A stretch of 18,840 nt of DNA from UBA647 sp964400545 (GCA_964400545.1 CAYNUG010000034.1:1-18840), one strand, 5' to 3'; numbered from the stretch's first letter, positions 1-7,760 are shown. Notes: generated by a model not told the origin, from the letters alone. Numbers and translations are program-made.

Positions 1-15
1 TTAAGGAGAACGGAA

Positions 16-636
16 ATGGGTAATATAAAGAAAACACTTTTTGATCCTATTATCAATGATAACCCCATAATGCTCGGAGTTCTCGGAATTTGTTCTGCTC
101 TTGCAGTCACTTCCAAACTCGAAACATCTCTGGTTATGTCTATTGCGGTTATTTTTGTTCTCGCATTTTCCAACCTCGCTGTAAGTCTGATCAGGAATCA
201 TATTCCCGGAAGTATCAGAATAATTGTCGAAATGACAATAATAGCATCACTGGTAATTATTGCAGATCAATTTATAAAAGCTTTTTTCTACGATATAAGT
301 AAACAGTTATCGGTTTATGTCGGATTGATAATAACAAACTGTATAATAATGGGAAGAGCGGAAGCGTACGCATTAAAAAATCCCCCGACAATGAGTTTCC
401 TTGACGGGATCGGAAACGGACTCGGATATGCGTTTGTCCTTGTTCTTGTCGGTTTCGTTCGTGAACTTTTCGGTTCGGGAAAACTGCTCGGATTTTCGGT
501 TCTTCCTCTATCGACCGAAGGAGGATGGTATGTTTCAAACGGACTTCTCCTTCTCCCGGCAAGTGCATTTTTCCTTATCGGGTTATTAATATGGATTGTC
601 AGAACAATTAAAAAAGACCAAATTGAAAAAGGATAA
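16..636 (+). CDS. nqrD: Na+-NQR subunit D, integral membrane subunit
   Basis: This is a membrane subunit of the sodium-translocating NADH:ubiquinone reductase, which couples NADH oxidation to Na+ export across the inner membrane. The 206-residue length fits the family. Several hydrophobic segments are visible. Family-typical stretches include NHIPGSIRIIVEM (61-73) and IITNCIIMGRAEA (105-117). Two cysteines, C26 (GICSALAVT) and C109 (ITNC), match the conserved cysteines that, in known Na+-NQR structures, help ligate the iron centre shared by NqrD and NqrE. An AAGGAG ribosome binding site at 3-8 fixes the ATG at 16. The TAA at 2-4 may be the stop of an upstream nqrC lying outside the window. 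nqrE follows 3 bp after the stop. NqrD resembles RnfE/RsxE of the Rnf complex, but the adjacent NqrF with ferredoxin plus FAD/NAD domains shows this is NQR. Confidence 0.96.
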   Translation: MGNIKKTLFDPIINDNPIMLGVLGICSALAVTSKLETSLVMSIAVIFVLAFSNLAVSLIRNHIPGSIRIIVEMTIIASLVIIADQFIKAFFYDISKQLSVYVGLIITNCIIMGRAEAYALKNPPTMSFLDGIGNGLGYAFVLVLVGFVRELFGSGKLLGFSVLPLSTEGGWYVSNGLLLLPASAFFLIGLLIWIVRTIKKDQIEKG

Positions 637-639
637 AAA

Positions 640-1251
640 ATGTTAGAACATTATTTAAGTCTTTTTATTAGATCGATTTTTATTGAGAATATGGCGTTGG
701 CATTTTTCCTCGGAATGTGCACATATCTTGCCGTATCTAAGAAAGTTAACACTGCATTCGGACTCGGCGTTGCTGTAATTGTCGTTCAAACGATCACAGT
801 ACCGGTGAACAACCTGATCTATAACAATATACTGAAAGAAGGTGCATTGGGATGGGCAGGGATTCCGGATGTCGACCTCACATTCATAGGCTTGATAGTT
901 TACATTGGCGTAATTGCAGCCATGGTCCAGATCTTGGAAATGGTGTTGGATAAATATTTCCCCAAACTATACAATGCACTCGGGATTTTTCTCCCTCTGA
1001 TCACGGTTAACTGTGCGATCCTCGGTGGATCATTACTGATGGTTCAGAGAGAATATACTTTTACCGAAAGTGTTGTCTACGGTTTCGGTTCCGGTACAGG
1101 ATGGGCACTTGCTATCGTTGTTCTTGCCGGGGTCAGGGAAAAACTGAGATACAGTAATATTCCCCCCGGGCTCAGAGGTCTGGGGATAACATTTATAACA
1201 GTCGGATTAATGGCAATGGCCTTCATGCTTTTCTCCGGAATTCAATTATAG
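640..1251 (+). CDS. nqrE: Na+-NQR subunit E, integral membrane subunit
   Basis: This is the membrane subunit paired with NqrD in the Na+-NQR core. It has 203 residues, mostly hydrophobic, with about six transmembrane segments. The N-terminal region with ENMALAFFLGMCTYLAVSKK (16-35) and the ITVNCAILGG motif (121-130) are strongly family-typical. C27 and C125 correspond to the cysteines thought to bind iron together with those of NqrD. The ATG at 640 lies 3 bp after the nqrD stop. Its ribosome binding site (AAAGGA) is inside the end of nqrD, so translation is probably coupled. nqrF starts 11 bp downstream. The closest alternative family is RnfA/RsxA; the operon context decides for NqrE. Confidence 0.96.
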   Translation: MLEHYLSLFIRSIFIENMALAFFLGMCTYLAVSKKVNTAFGLGVAVIVVQTITVPVNNLIYNNILKEGALGWAGIPDVDLTFIGLIVYIGVIAAMVQILEMVLDKYFPKLYNALGIFLPLITVNCAILGGSLLMVQREYTFTESVVYGFGSGTGWALAIVVLAGVREKLRYSNIPPGLRGLGITFITVGLMAMAFMLFSGIQL

Positions 1252-1262
1252 GAAGGATTGAA

Positions 1263-2498
1263 ATGAGCGGATTAAATTTAATTTTACTTAGTGTCGGAAT
1301 GTTTACTTTCGTTGTGCTGGCACTCGTCGCATTGATTCTTTTTGCGAAATCAAAACTCGTACCTTCCGGGAATGTGGATATATTAATCAATAATGACCCG
1401 GAAAAAAAGATCAGTGTGCCCATAGGCGGCAAACTTCTGAACACTCTGGCAGACAATAAGATATTCGTCTCTTCCGCATGCGGAGGAGGTGGAACCTGTG
1501 GCCAATGTACCGTAAAGGTTTTGGAAGGTGGGGGTGATATTCTCCCCACAGAACTGGCTCAGATATCAAGACGTGAAGCAAGAGAAGGTGTAAGGCTGTC
1601 ATGTCAGGTCCCTGTGAAACAGAATATGAAGATCGAGATCCCACCTGAAGTTTTCAATGTTCAGAAGTGGGAGTGTAAAGTTCGTTCAAATAAGAATGTC
1701 GCAACATTTATTAAAGAACTCGTTCTTGAACTCCCTGAGGGAGAAGAAATAGATTTTCGTGCCGGCGGATATGTACAGATAGAAGCCCCTCCTCACAAGA
1801 TCAGCTATAAAGATTTTCTGATCGAGGAAGAGTATCGGGAAGATTGGGATAAATACGATCAATGGAAATACGAATCGCATGTTAACGAAGATGTCACCAG
1901 AGCCTATTCAATGGCTAGTTTCCCTATGGAGAAGGATATCATAATTCTGAATGTCAGAATAGCTTCCCCACCCCCGTCTCTGCCAAATGTTCCTCCAGGT
2001 CAGATGTCTTCATTTATATTCAACCTCAAGCCGGGAGATAAAGTTGTTGCTTCCGGACCATACGGGGAATTCTTTGCCAAAGACACTGATGCTGAAATGG
2101 TTTTTGTCGGAGGGGGAGCAGGTATGGCACCTATGAGGTCTCATATTTTCGACCAGTTGAAAAGACTTAATAGTAAAAGAAAAATATCTTTCTGGTATGG
2201 AGCAAGAAGCCTGAGGGAAATGTTTTATGTTGATGAATTTAACAGGTTACAGGAAGAATATGATAACTTCCAATGGCATATAGGATTATCAGAACCTCTT
2301 CCGGAAGACAAGTGGACAGGCTATACAGGATTTATCCATCAGATCATTTATGATAACTATCTTAAAGATCATCCTGCTCCTGAAGATTGTGAATTCTATA
2401 TGTGCGGACCTCCAATGATGAACACTGCTGTCATCAATATGCTTAATGACCTCGGAGTCGAACCCGAAAATATATTGCTCGATGATTTCGGAGGTTGA
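1263..2498 (+). CDS. nqrF: Na+-NQR subunit F, NADH dehydrogenase subunit (2Fe-2S, FAD)
   Basis: This is the electron entry subunit of Na+-NQR: it oxidises NADH with FAD and passes electrons to a 2Fe-2S cluster. The 411 residues read in family order. First comes an N-terminal transmembrane helix (about 5-28). Next is a plant-type ferredoxin domain with cluster ligands C73, C79, C82 and C114 (C-x5-C-x2-C-x31-C). A ferredoxin-reductase FAD domain follows, with the RAYSMAS flavin motif at 213-219. The NAD-binding domain has GGGAGMAP at 283-290 and CGPPMM at 381-386. The C-terminus DDFGG is typical of NqrF. A GGAAGGA ribosome binding site directly precedes the ATG at 1263. It is the third gene of the visible nqr cluster. 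All expected catalytic motifs are present and nothing looks broken. Confidence 0.98.
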   Translation: MSGLNLILLSVGMFTFVVLALVALILFAKSKLVPSGNVDILINNDPEKKISVPIGGKLLNTLADNKIFVSSACGGGGTCGQCTVKVLEGGGDILPTELAQISRREAREGVRLSCQVPVKQNMKIEIPPEVFNVQKWECKVRSNKNVATFIKELVLELPEGEEIDFRAGGYVQIEAPPHKISYKDFLIEEEYREDWDKYDQWKYESHVNEDVTRAYSMASFPMEKDIIILNVRIASPPPSLPNVPPGQMSSFIFNLKPGDKVVASGPYGEFFAKDTDAEMVFVGGGAGMAPMRSHIFDQLKRLNSKRKISFWYGARSLREMFYVDEFNRLQEEYDNFQWHIGLSEPLPEDKWTGYTGFIHQIIYDNYLKDHPAPEDCEFYMCGPPMMNTAVINMLNDLGVEPENILLDDFGG

Positions 2499-2517
2499 AG
2501 CCGGGTATACAACTGAA

Positions 2518-3591
2518 ATGAAAAACGGATCAAATTTAATCAAGGTGCGTTTCTTTTTTATTTTCATTCTATTTTTGTTCTCCACTTTTTGCACTACGCA
2601 AAAGGAAGCGGATAATCTGCTTATCATCTCCGGGAACACAATGGGAACATCATACACAATAAAAATTGTTAAAAATAATTTTCTCCTTCTCGGCGATCAT
2701 ATTAAAAAAGTAAAAAATATTTCCGAAGGGATTGAAAAGGTCCTTGAAAATATCAATATGAAAATGTCCACATATATTCCCGAATCAGAGATATCCACGT
2801 TCAATAGAAGCAAAACAACTTCATGGATCGATATCTCACCGGATCTTGCAGATGTACTGTTAACTTCAATTCACGTCAGTAAGATATCAGAAGGTGCTTT
2901 TGACATTACCATAGGACCTCTTGTAAATTTATGGGGGTTCGGACCTTACAGGAAATCGGCAAAGGTCCCCGAAAGATCCGAAATAGACATGATGAAAGAG
3001 AGAACGGGTTATTATAAGCTATCCGTAAGAAAAGAACCGCCCGCAGTAAAAAAAGATGATCCTGATATCTATTGTGATCTTTCTGCTGTTGCCAAAGGAT
3101 ATGGGGTCGATATGGTCTCATCATTCCTGGATTCCCATGGATTTTACAACTATCTTGTAGAGATCGGCGGGGAGATAAGTGTCAGAGGCAGGAATGCTGC
3201 CGGGGAAAACTGGCGGCTGGGTGTTCTTGCACCGGATGGATCAAACAGTATAGAAAAAATCATATCGATCGGCGATCTGGCAATGGCAACTTCAGGGGAT
3301 TACCATAACTACTTTGAAGAGGGAGGAGTGAGGTATTCTCATACTATTGATCCGGAAACCGGTTATCCCATAACTCATAAACTTGTTTCGGTCACTGTGG
3401 TACGAAGTTCATGTATGGAAGCCGATGCACTTGCCACAGCTATCGACGTGATGGGACCATCAAAAGGATATAATTTTGCCTTGAAGAATTCTATCCCCGT
3501 CTATATGATCATCAAAGAAGGGAAAGGATACAGGAACAGAATGTCACCAGCTTTCGAGCAATTCCCTATAGACATTCGGAAAGATAAATAG
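2518..3591 (+). CDS. apbE: FAD:protein FMN transferase (ApbE), lipoprotein
   Basis: ApbE attaches FMN covalently to threonine residues of NqrB and NqrC using FAD and Mg2+, so it matures the complex encoded upstream. The chosen start (ATG 2518) gives 357 residues and a membrane-targeting N-terminus: basic residues, a hydrophobic stretch (11-24), then C25. The sequence before C25 (FSTFC) is a loose lipobox, so lipoprotein anchoring is likely but not certain. Family motifs include NTMGTSYTIK (40-49), CDLSAVAKGYGVD (186-198), EIGGEISVRG (215-224), SHTIDPETGYP (274-284) and EADALATA (301-308). The reading frame is open from 2446, but that start lies inside nqrF and would put a polar extension before the signal sequence. 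No good ribosome binding site is placed for 2518 (GGAGG ends 23 nt upstream), so coupling to nqrF termination 19 nt upstream is probable. Confidence 0.93.
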   Translation: MKNGSNLIKVRFFFIFILFLFSTFCTTQKEADNLLIISGNTMGTSYTIKIVKNNFLLLGDHIKKVKNISEGIEKVLENINMKMSTYIPESEISTFNRSKTTSWIDISPDLADVLLTSIHVSKISEGAFDITIGPLVNLWGFGPYRKSAKVPERSEIDMMKERTGYYKLSVRKEPPAVKKDDPDIYCDLSAVAKGYGVDMVSSFLDSHGFYNYLVEIGGEISVRGRNAAGENWRLGVLAPDGSNSIEKIISIGDLAMATSGDYHNYFEEGGVRYSHTIDPETGYPITHKLVSVTVVRSSCMEADALATAIDVMGPSKGYNFALKNSIPVYMIIKEGKGYRNRMSPAFEQFPIDIRKDK

Positions 3592-3615
3592 ATTATGAAC
3601 AAACATAAAACAAAT

Positions 3616-3620
3616 AGGAG
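3616..3620 (+). promoter_or_regulatory. Ribosome binding site that points to a non-ATG start of the NqrM-like gene
   Basis: AGGAG lies exactly 6 nt before an ATC codon at 3627 that begins a sensible membrane-protein N-terminus in the frame of the Cys-rich gene. An in-frame TAG at 3615-3617 overlaps the site, so no start further upstream is possible in this frame. A second candidate site, GGAGG at 3660-3664, precedes an in-frame ATG at 3675. Using that one would delete most of the transmembrane helix. Confidence 0.5.
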
Positions 3621-3626
3621 CTTAAG

Positions 3627-3815
3627 ATCAAAACAATAATAATATTTCTTTTTGTATTTGGAGGATTTGCGATCATGCTAACGGGAATGTTCTTTGGCAA
3701 CTATAAAAAGGTCAGGACCAAATATTTTAGAGATAAGAAAAAAATGGACATCCCCACAATAGACAACGGATTTTCATCATGCGCAGGTTGTACCGGCACT
3801 GACTGTCATCAATAA
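3627..3815 (+). CDS. nqrM: NqrM-like Cys-rich membrane maturation protein, apparent ATC start
   Basis: NqrM is a small protein that in gamma-proteobacteria is encoded next to apbE and is needed to insert the iron of Na+-NQR. Here a frame of 62 codons follows apbE by 35 bp. It encodes a hydrophobic helix (about residues 3-23, IIIFLFVFGGFAIML then TGMFF), a basic stretch (YKKVRTKYFRDKKK) and a C-terminal cluster SCAGCTGTDCH with C52, C55 and C60. Size, topology, position and cysteine pattern fit the NqrM/DUF539 type, though the sequence is divergent. No ATG, GTG or TTG exists at the expected N-terminus: an ATC sits 6 nt after AGGAG. Possibilities are a rare AUC start, a one-base sequence error (ATG to ATC), or a shorter 46-residue product from ATG 3675. 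The family call is by context and composition. Confidence 0.6.
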   Translation: MKTIIIFLFVFGGFAIMLTGMFFGNYKKVRTKYFRDKKKMDIPTIDNGFSSCAGCTGTDCHQ

Positions 3816-3840
3816 ACCGAGCAGCTTCAACAATTATTGA

Positions 3841-4644
3841 TTATAATCTTTCACCTTTCCAGGTCCCCGTATCGGTTCCTTTCAAAAGTGTTCCCGACAT
3901 ACTGTTGACACCGTTAAACTCTCCCCAATAGGAAGTACCTTCAGTACCGTAAAGGGTAATATCTTTATAGTTGCTGACCTTAAAACTTCCAGCGCCTTCG
4001 GATTTCCCGGAAGCAAGATTATAAATCACAAAACTGCCTGTCATTTTCGTCCCTACAAATGTGATCTTCTGCAAGGTTTTCTGCTCTCCGTTAATGATCC
4101 TCTTAAGTTCCCAATCACCGAGAATATTATATTTGTCAGCGTCAAATAAACCTTTCTCATATACGTATGAACCTTTCTTGGTTACAGTGAAAACTTTCCC
4201 GTTATTATCCGTTATCTGAATATCAATAATAATCTCTGTCGGAGTATAGGGATCAAATGACAGCATATCATTCGGAACAGCATTCATGCTGAATGGGAGC
4301 GGTGTATTAACATATATTTCAGTTACATCATTCTCCAATATCGTCAGATTTCCTGAAAGTTCAAGATTATAATTCGTGAAATTATTATTATCTATCTCAA
4401 CCAAGGTTACGATATTATGCATGATCCTGAACTTCCAACCTGTAACTGTAGCAAGGATATCCCCTTTGTTGGCCACAGAAAAGAAGAGGTTAATGCTGGT
4501 AAGTCTTCCCTCTCCCATATCGGCGAATGAATATCCTGTGACATTAAGGATCTGATAATCATTTGAATCCGAATCAGATGTTTTACAAGCGGAAACCGCA
4601 AACAGAATCGCGATCACAGCGATTGCTATAATTAATCTTCTCAT
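3841..4644 (-). CDS. Two-domain lipoprotein of unknown function
   Basis: This 267-residue protein has a classic lipoprotein signal: MRR, a hydrophobic stretch, then VSAC with the lipidated cysteine at C20 followed by a flexible KTSDSDSND spacer. I do not recognise a named family. Residues about 28-163 look like an all-beta domain, with alternating hydrophobics and a pattern resembling an Ig-like or LEA-type fold. Residues about 172-267 begin with ILGDWELKRI and end with GTGTWKGERL, with GSF and GTL strands between. That pattern is reminiscent of lipocalin-like domains found in secreted lipoproteins. The ribosome binding site is strong (AAGGAGG, read on the minus strand at 4650-4656). It converges on the nqr cluster (25 bp from the NqrM-like stop) and is divergent from the beta-barrel gene. 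Fold assignments are by eye only. Confidence 0.8.
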   Translation of the reverse strand: MRRLIIAIAVIAILFAVSACKTSDSDSNDYQILNVTGYSFADMGEGRLTSINLFFSVANKGDILATVTGWKFRIMHNIVTLVEIDNNNFTNYNLELSGNLTILENDVTEIYVNTPLPFSMNAVPNDMLSFDPYTPTEIIIDIQITDNNGKVFTVTKKGSYVYEKGLFDADKYNILGDWELKRIINGEQKTLQKITFVGTKMTGSFVIYNLASGKSEGAGSFKVSNYKDITLYGTEGTSYWGEFNGVNSMSGTLLKGTDTGTWKGERL

Positions 4645-4787
4645 AAATTCCTCCTTGTTGAGAAATACGTTGATAATATCTAAATATACGTTTCAGGGTG
4701 AAAAAGGTTTCTCAAATCACTAAATTTTTGAACTAATCTATCCTTATATCCGTATATATTCTATCTTTGAAAAATAAGGAGTATTCT

Positions 4788-5402
4788 ATGGGAAAAAGGA
4801 TAACTATTATTCTGATCTTATCACTTGTTTCACTTCCGGTCTTTTCGTCGGGTTGGGGAATGGAATTTAATGTTAATTATAATATTGGTAATTCAGATTT
4901 TTTTAGCAGGACAAAAACACTTTATCAATCAGAAGGATATAACTTTCTTGAAAACAAGAAGAATAATCTTGGCATAGGTTTTACGACCGGAATTATTATA
5001 CCTGTTACTTCGAGATTGTCTGTGATTCCTGCTTTGACAATTAACTTTGGACATCAAAGCTATGAATTTCTCAGACAGGAAGGACAGTCAGATTCAGATA
5101 TTAAGGAAAACTACTCTTTTCTTATATACACCGGTTCGCTCAACGCAAATTACGATCTGTTCATTTTAAAGAACGGATGGCAGGTAACATTTCTGCTTGG
5201 AACAGGTTACAACGATTTCCATGTTGATGGAGAATCGGGACTTAAAAGAACAAACTTCTGGGGAGCAAAAGCAGGGATCGGAGCAAAATTCTTTCAATTA
5301 AAAAACTTCGGATTTCAAACATTTTTGATATACAACTATCCCTTTAATGAAAAGAACTTTACATATCTGACCCTTAAGACTGGTATAATTTACAGATTCT
5401 AA
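4788..5402 (+). CDS. Small outer-membrane beta-barrel protein
   Basis: This 204-residue protein has a Sec signal peptide (MGKR, hydrophobic core to about residue 20, probable cleavage near SLPVFSSG). The mature part has amphipathic beta strands alternating with polar turns, for example NLGIGFTTGIIIPV, LSVIPALTINFG and NFGFQTFLIYNY. It ends in the aromatic YRF, a usual C-terminal signal for outer-membrane barrel insertion. This fits an 8-stranded OmpX/OmpW or PorT-like barrel, but no specific family is recognised. The ATG at 4788 is chosen because AAGGAG lies at 4776-4781, 6 nt before it; a TTG at 4767 in the same frame has no such support. The stop is 7 bp from the convergent lyase gene. No confident promoter was picked out in the 143-bp divergent gap upstream (4645-4787), which is very AT-rich. 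Confidence 0.82.
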   Translation: MGKRITIILILSLVSLPVFSSGWGMEFNVNYNIGNSDFFSRTKTLYQSEGYNFLENKKNNLGIGFTTGIIIPVTSRLSVIPALTINFGHQSYEFLRQEGQSDSDIKENYSFLIYTGSLNANYDLFILKNGWQVTFLLGTGYNDFHVDGESGLKRTNFWGAKAGIGAKFFQLKNFGFQTFLIYNYPFNEKNFTYLTLKTGIIYRF

Positions 5403-5409
5403 ACCTGAC

Positions 5410-6933
5410 CTACTCCAGACTGCCGATTTCTTTTTCTACCTCTTCCAGAATTTCACACGATTTCACAAGTTCTTTCATTGCAGTGTGATCAGGATAAAGC
5501 GGTCTGTCTATTTCAAGAAAATCTACATATTTTCTGATAATTTCCTTTGCCTTTGAAACTCCTGTACCAAATTTGAATTCTCTGAAATCAAGAGCCTGTG
5601 CAGCGGCCATCAATTCTATTCCCAGTATTCCATATGCATTATCGAGGATCTGGAAATTTTTGATCGCAGTGTTCATACCCATCGAAACAAAATCTTCCTG
5701 ATCAGCTGCAGCGGGGATTGACTGGATTGATGCCGGAGTCGATAGTATTCTCTGTTCCACTATCTGCATATCTGCTGTATATTGTGAAAGCATGAGTCCT
5801 GAGAACATGCCGGCACCCTTGGTCAGGAAAGCCGGAAGTCCTACACTTAATGCAGGATTGTTCAATCTGTTCATTCTTCTTTCTGACATAACACTGATCA
5901 TTGTTATTGCAGCGCCGATCATATCCATTGGCAGAGCAACAGGTGAGCCCTGGAAATTGGCACCAGACAACTGAATGTTTTTATCCGGGAAAAAGATCGG
6001 ATTATCTCCAACACCATTTAACTCAATTTCAACCTGGGATTTTGCATACGCAAGAGCGTCATGAGCAGTTCCTATTACCTGAGGTGTTGATCGCATGGAA
6101 TATGCATCCTGAACCTTACATTGTATCTTTCCTTCCACCAGGTCACCGCCTTCAACAAGTTTCCTTATCGATCTGGCACTACGTACAGCCCCTTTGAACC
6201 CTCTAACTTCATGCAGAAGCGGGGAATATGGTTTCATATTTGCTTTAAGAGCTTCTAAAGACATCGCTGCAGCAATCTCAGCCTGCTTTAGCCAATTATT
6301 CACATCATAGATTAAAATAGCCGACATTGCCGTAAGCACATTGGATCCGTTTATTGTCGCCAGCCCGTCTCTTGCCTCCAGTCCCGGGATCTCGATCCCG
6401 GCTCTGTCCATCGCTTCTTTTCCATCCAGCAACTCTCCTTTGTAATATGCCTTCCCTTCACCCATAAGCAGAAGAGCGATCTGGGACATCGGGGCAAGAT
6501 CCCCCGAAGCTCCGACAGAACCTTTCTGACAGACAAATGGAGTTACATTCTTGTTAAGCATTTCAACTAACGTTTGTGTAATGATCGGTCTGCATCCTGA
6601 ATTACCATGAGCATGAACATTTATCCGTCCCGCCATAGCACCACGAACATACTCTATAGGAGCAGGATCTCCGATACCGGCTGCATGATTATAGATCAAA
6701 TACTTTTGAAAATCCTTTACCTGATCATCATCTAATACAACTTCGGAGAACTCTCCAATACCGGTATTAACGCCATACATAATTTCGCCGGCAACAATCT
6801 TCTTCTCGAGCATTGCTCTGCAGACCTTGATTCTTTCGATCGCACCTTTATCCAATTCCACTTTTTCATTGTACCTTGCAATTTTTACCAGTTTTTCTAC
6901 GGTAAATCCTGAACCTGATAATACTATAGACAT
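5410..6933 (-). CDS. Divergent MIO-type aromatic/histidine ammonia-lyase
   Basis: A 507-residue member of the HAL/PAL/TAL family, which removes ammonia from an aromatic amino acid using a self-made MIO cofactor. The cofactor triad A142-S143-G144 (GSVGASGDLAP) is intact. So are Y53 (YGVNTG), N195 (INGS), Y278 with R281 (DAYSMR) and Q412-E413-D414. The E of QED is a histidine-lyase feature (E414 in Pseudomonas HutH). Other positions differ from HutH. NH replaces SH at 82-83, SGANFQG (323-329) carries Gln where HutH has His, as in plant PAL, and QEDF replaces QEDH. The substrate is therefore uncertain: histidine, or a related aromatic amino acid or aminomutase reaction. A strong AGGAGG ribosome binding site and its own promoter upstream suggest a monocistronic unit. 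A second, canonical HutH lies at 8112-9617. Confidence 0.92.
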   Translation of the reverse strand: MSIVLSGSGFTVEKLVKIARYNEKVELDKGAIERIKVCRAMLEKKIVAGEIMYGVNTGIGEFSEVVLDDDQVKDFQKYLIYNHAAGIGDPAPIEYVRGAMAGRINVHAHGNSGCRPIITQTLVEMLNKNVTPFVCQKGSVGASGDLAPMSQIALLLMGEGKAYYKGELLDGKEAMDRAGIEIPGLEARDGLATINGSNVLTAMSAILIYDVNNWLKQAEIAAAMSLEALKANMKPYSPLLHEVRGFKGAVRSARSIRKLVEGGDLVEGKIQCKVQDAYSMRSTPQVIGTAHDALAYAKSQVEIELNGVGDNPIFFPDKNIQLSGANFQGSPVALPMDMIGAAITMISVMSERRMNRLNNPALSVGLPAFLTKGAGMFSGLMLSQYTADMQIVEQRILSTPASIQSIPAAADQEDFVSMGMNTAIKNFQILDNAYGILGIELMAAAQALDFREFKFGTGVSKAKEIIRKYVDFLEIDRPLYPDHTAMKELVKSCEILEEVEKEIGSLE

Positions 6934-6972
6934 TTCGTCCTCCTATGTTGTTAAGATGAAAATTAAAAAATC

Positions 6973-7001
6973 ATTATACAGAAAATTCCCCGAAATTGAA
7001 A
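6973..7001 (-). promoter_or_regulatory. Predicted promoter of the divergent ammonia-lyase gene
   Basis: On the minus strand a perfect TATAAT -10 element (6973-6978) is separated by 17 bp from a weak -35, TTTCAA (6996-7001). Transcription would start near 6966 and read through an AGGAGG ribosome binding site (6938-6944) to the ATG at 6933. The poor -35 overlaps a 9-bp direct repeat, so an activator or repressor may act here. Confidence 0.55.
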
Positions 7002-7015
7002 CTTATATTGAAACT
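6995..7015. repeat. 9-bp direct repeat ATTGAAACT, 12-bp period, over the lyase -35
   Basis: ATTGAAACT occurs at 6995-7003 and again at 7007-7015, separated by TAT. The 12-bp period puts both copies on roughly the same helix face. The first copy covers the -35 of the lyase promoter. This is the arrangement of a regulator binding site, but no regulator is encoded nearby and the identity is unknown. Confidence 0.5.
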
Positions 7016-7020
7016 AAATG

Positions 7021-7063
7021 AAACTTTTTTTGGGGACGGTTCTCAACTTCGTGTACACTTTTG
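7021..7063 (+). repeat. Left arm of a perfect 43-bp inverted repeat flanking thpR
   Basis: This begins GAAAC followed by seven T residues, then GGGGACGGTTCTC, and ends with a GTGTACAC palindrome (7052-7059) plus four T residues. Its exact reverse complement lies at 7784-7826, on the other side of thpR. The GGGGACGGTTCT core resembles repeats I associate with REP-type elements spread by RAYT/IS200-like transposases; that link is from memory and not shown here. No transposase gene is in the window. Confidence 0.9.
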
Positions 7064-7184
7064 GAAATATCTACAATTTTTCATAACTTTATCACAAAAA
7101 AATAGATATCTTTTTGTTGAATTCGGACAAATATGAATATATTTTGTTGAAATTTTATTTTTTAAATAGTAAAAATTTCATGTG

Positions 7185-7736
7185 ATGAGACTTTTTATTG
7201 GAATAAAGTTGTCTGAAGAAGTAAAAAATGCATTATCACAAATTTCCAGAAACCTCAAAGGATCTTCAAACCAGATGAAATGGGTTAAGGAGAACAATGT
7301 GCATCTTACCCTGAAGTTTCTGGGCAAAACAGATAAAAAAGATCAGATAATCTCTACTCTGCAAAAGATACAAAATATATCACCTTTTATGCTGAAACTT
7401 TCCGGACTCGGCACATTTGGGAGGAGAACAGATTTAAGAGTATTATGGGCGGGAATTGAACGATCAAATGAACTTAAGAATTTATTTAATAGAATAGAAT
7501 CATCTCTTGAACCCCTTGGATTCCCCCCGGAAAAAAGAAATTTTTCTCCCCACATTACATTGGCAAGGAACCGACAGGGAAGGGTACCAGAAGATTGCAT
7601 AAAAAAAATAGATGCACTCTCAACCAAATTAAGCGCAGAACAGAAGATTTCCTCTTTTCAGTTATTTAAGAGCGATCTGACCATATCTGGACCAATCTAT
7701 TCAATTCTATCAAATTTTACTTTTAATAATAATTAG
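7185..7736 (+). CDS. thpR: RNA 2',3'-cyclic phosphodiesterase (2'-5' RNA ligase family)
   Basis: A 183-residue 2H phosphoesterase of the ThpR/LigT type, which opens 2',3'-cyclic phosphates on RNA and can reversibly join 2'-5' ends. The two catalytic HxTx motifs are intact: HLTLKFLG with H40 and T42, and HITLAR with H123 and T125. The spacing and the start RLFIGIKL are family-typical. GTG at 7182 and ATG at 7185 are adjacent possible starts; ATG is preferred. There is no clear ribosome binding site. A possible promoter is TTGAAT (7117-7122) with TATTTT (7140-7145), 17 bp apart, but the region is so AT-rich that this is weak. The gene is the only + strand gene between 5403 and 14599. It is bracketed by a 43-bp perfect inverted repeat, so it looks like a cassette inserted between minus-strand genes. 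Confidence 0.92.
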   Translation: MRLFIGIKLSEEVKNALSQISRNLKGSSNQMKWVKENNVHLTLKFLGKTDKKDQIISTLQKIQNISPFMLKLSGLGTFGRRTDLRVLWAGIERSNELKNLFNRIESSLEPLGFPPEKRNFSPHITLARNRQGRVPEDCIKKIDALSTKLSAEQKISSFQLFKSDLTISGPIYSILSNFTFNNN

Positions 7737-7760
7737 GAATTTATTGTCAACGAAAGAAAG

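Noticed and set aside
16..1251. Rnf complex (RnfE/RnfA) instead of Na+-NQR
   Set aside because: NqrF with ferredoxin plus FAD/NAD domains follows directly, and the apbE and NqrM-like genes complete an nqr-type cluster.
2446..2517. Upstream extension of apbE to an ATG at 2446
   Set aside because: It lies inside nqrF in another frame and would put 24 polar residues before the signal sequence; 2518 gives a normal export N-terminus.
3595..3639. 14-codon ATG frame just after apbE, a possible leader or frameshift start for the NqrM-like gene
   Set aside because: No ribosome binding site, no family resemblance, and no convincing slippery site before its stop; the AGGAG-ATC reading explains the region better.
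4767..4787. TTG start 21 bp upstream for the beta-barrel gene
   Set aside because: The AAGGAG site at 4776-4781 lies after this TTG and is correctly spaced for ATG 4788, which directly begins the signal peptide.
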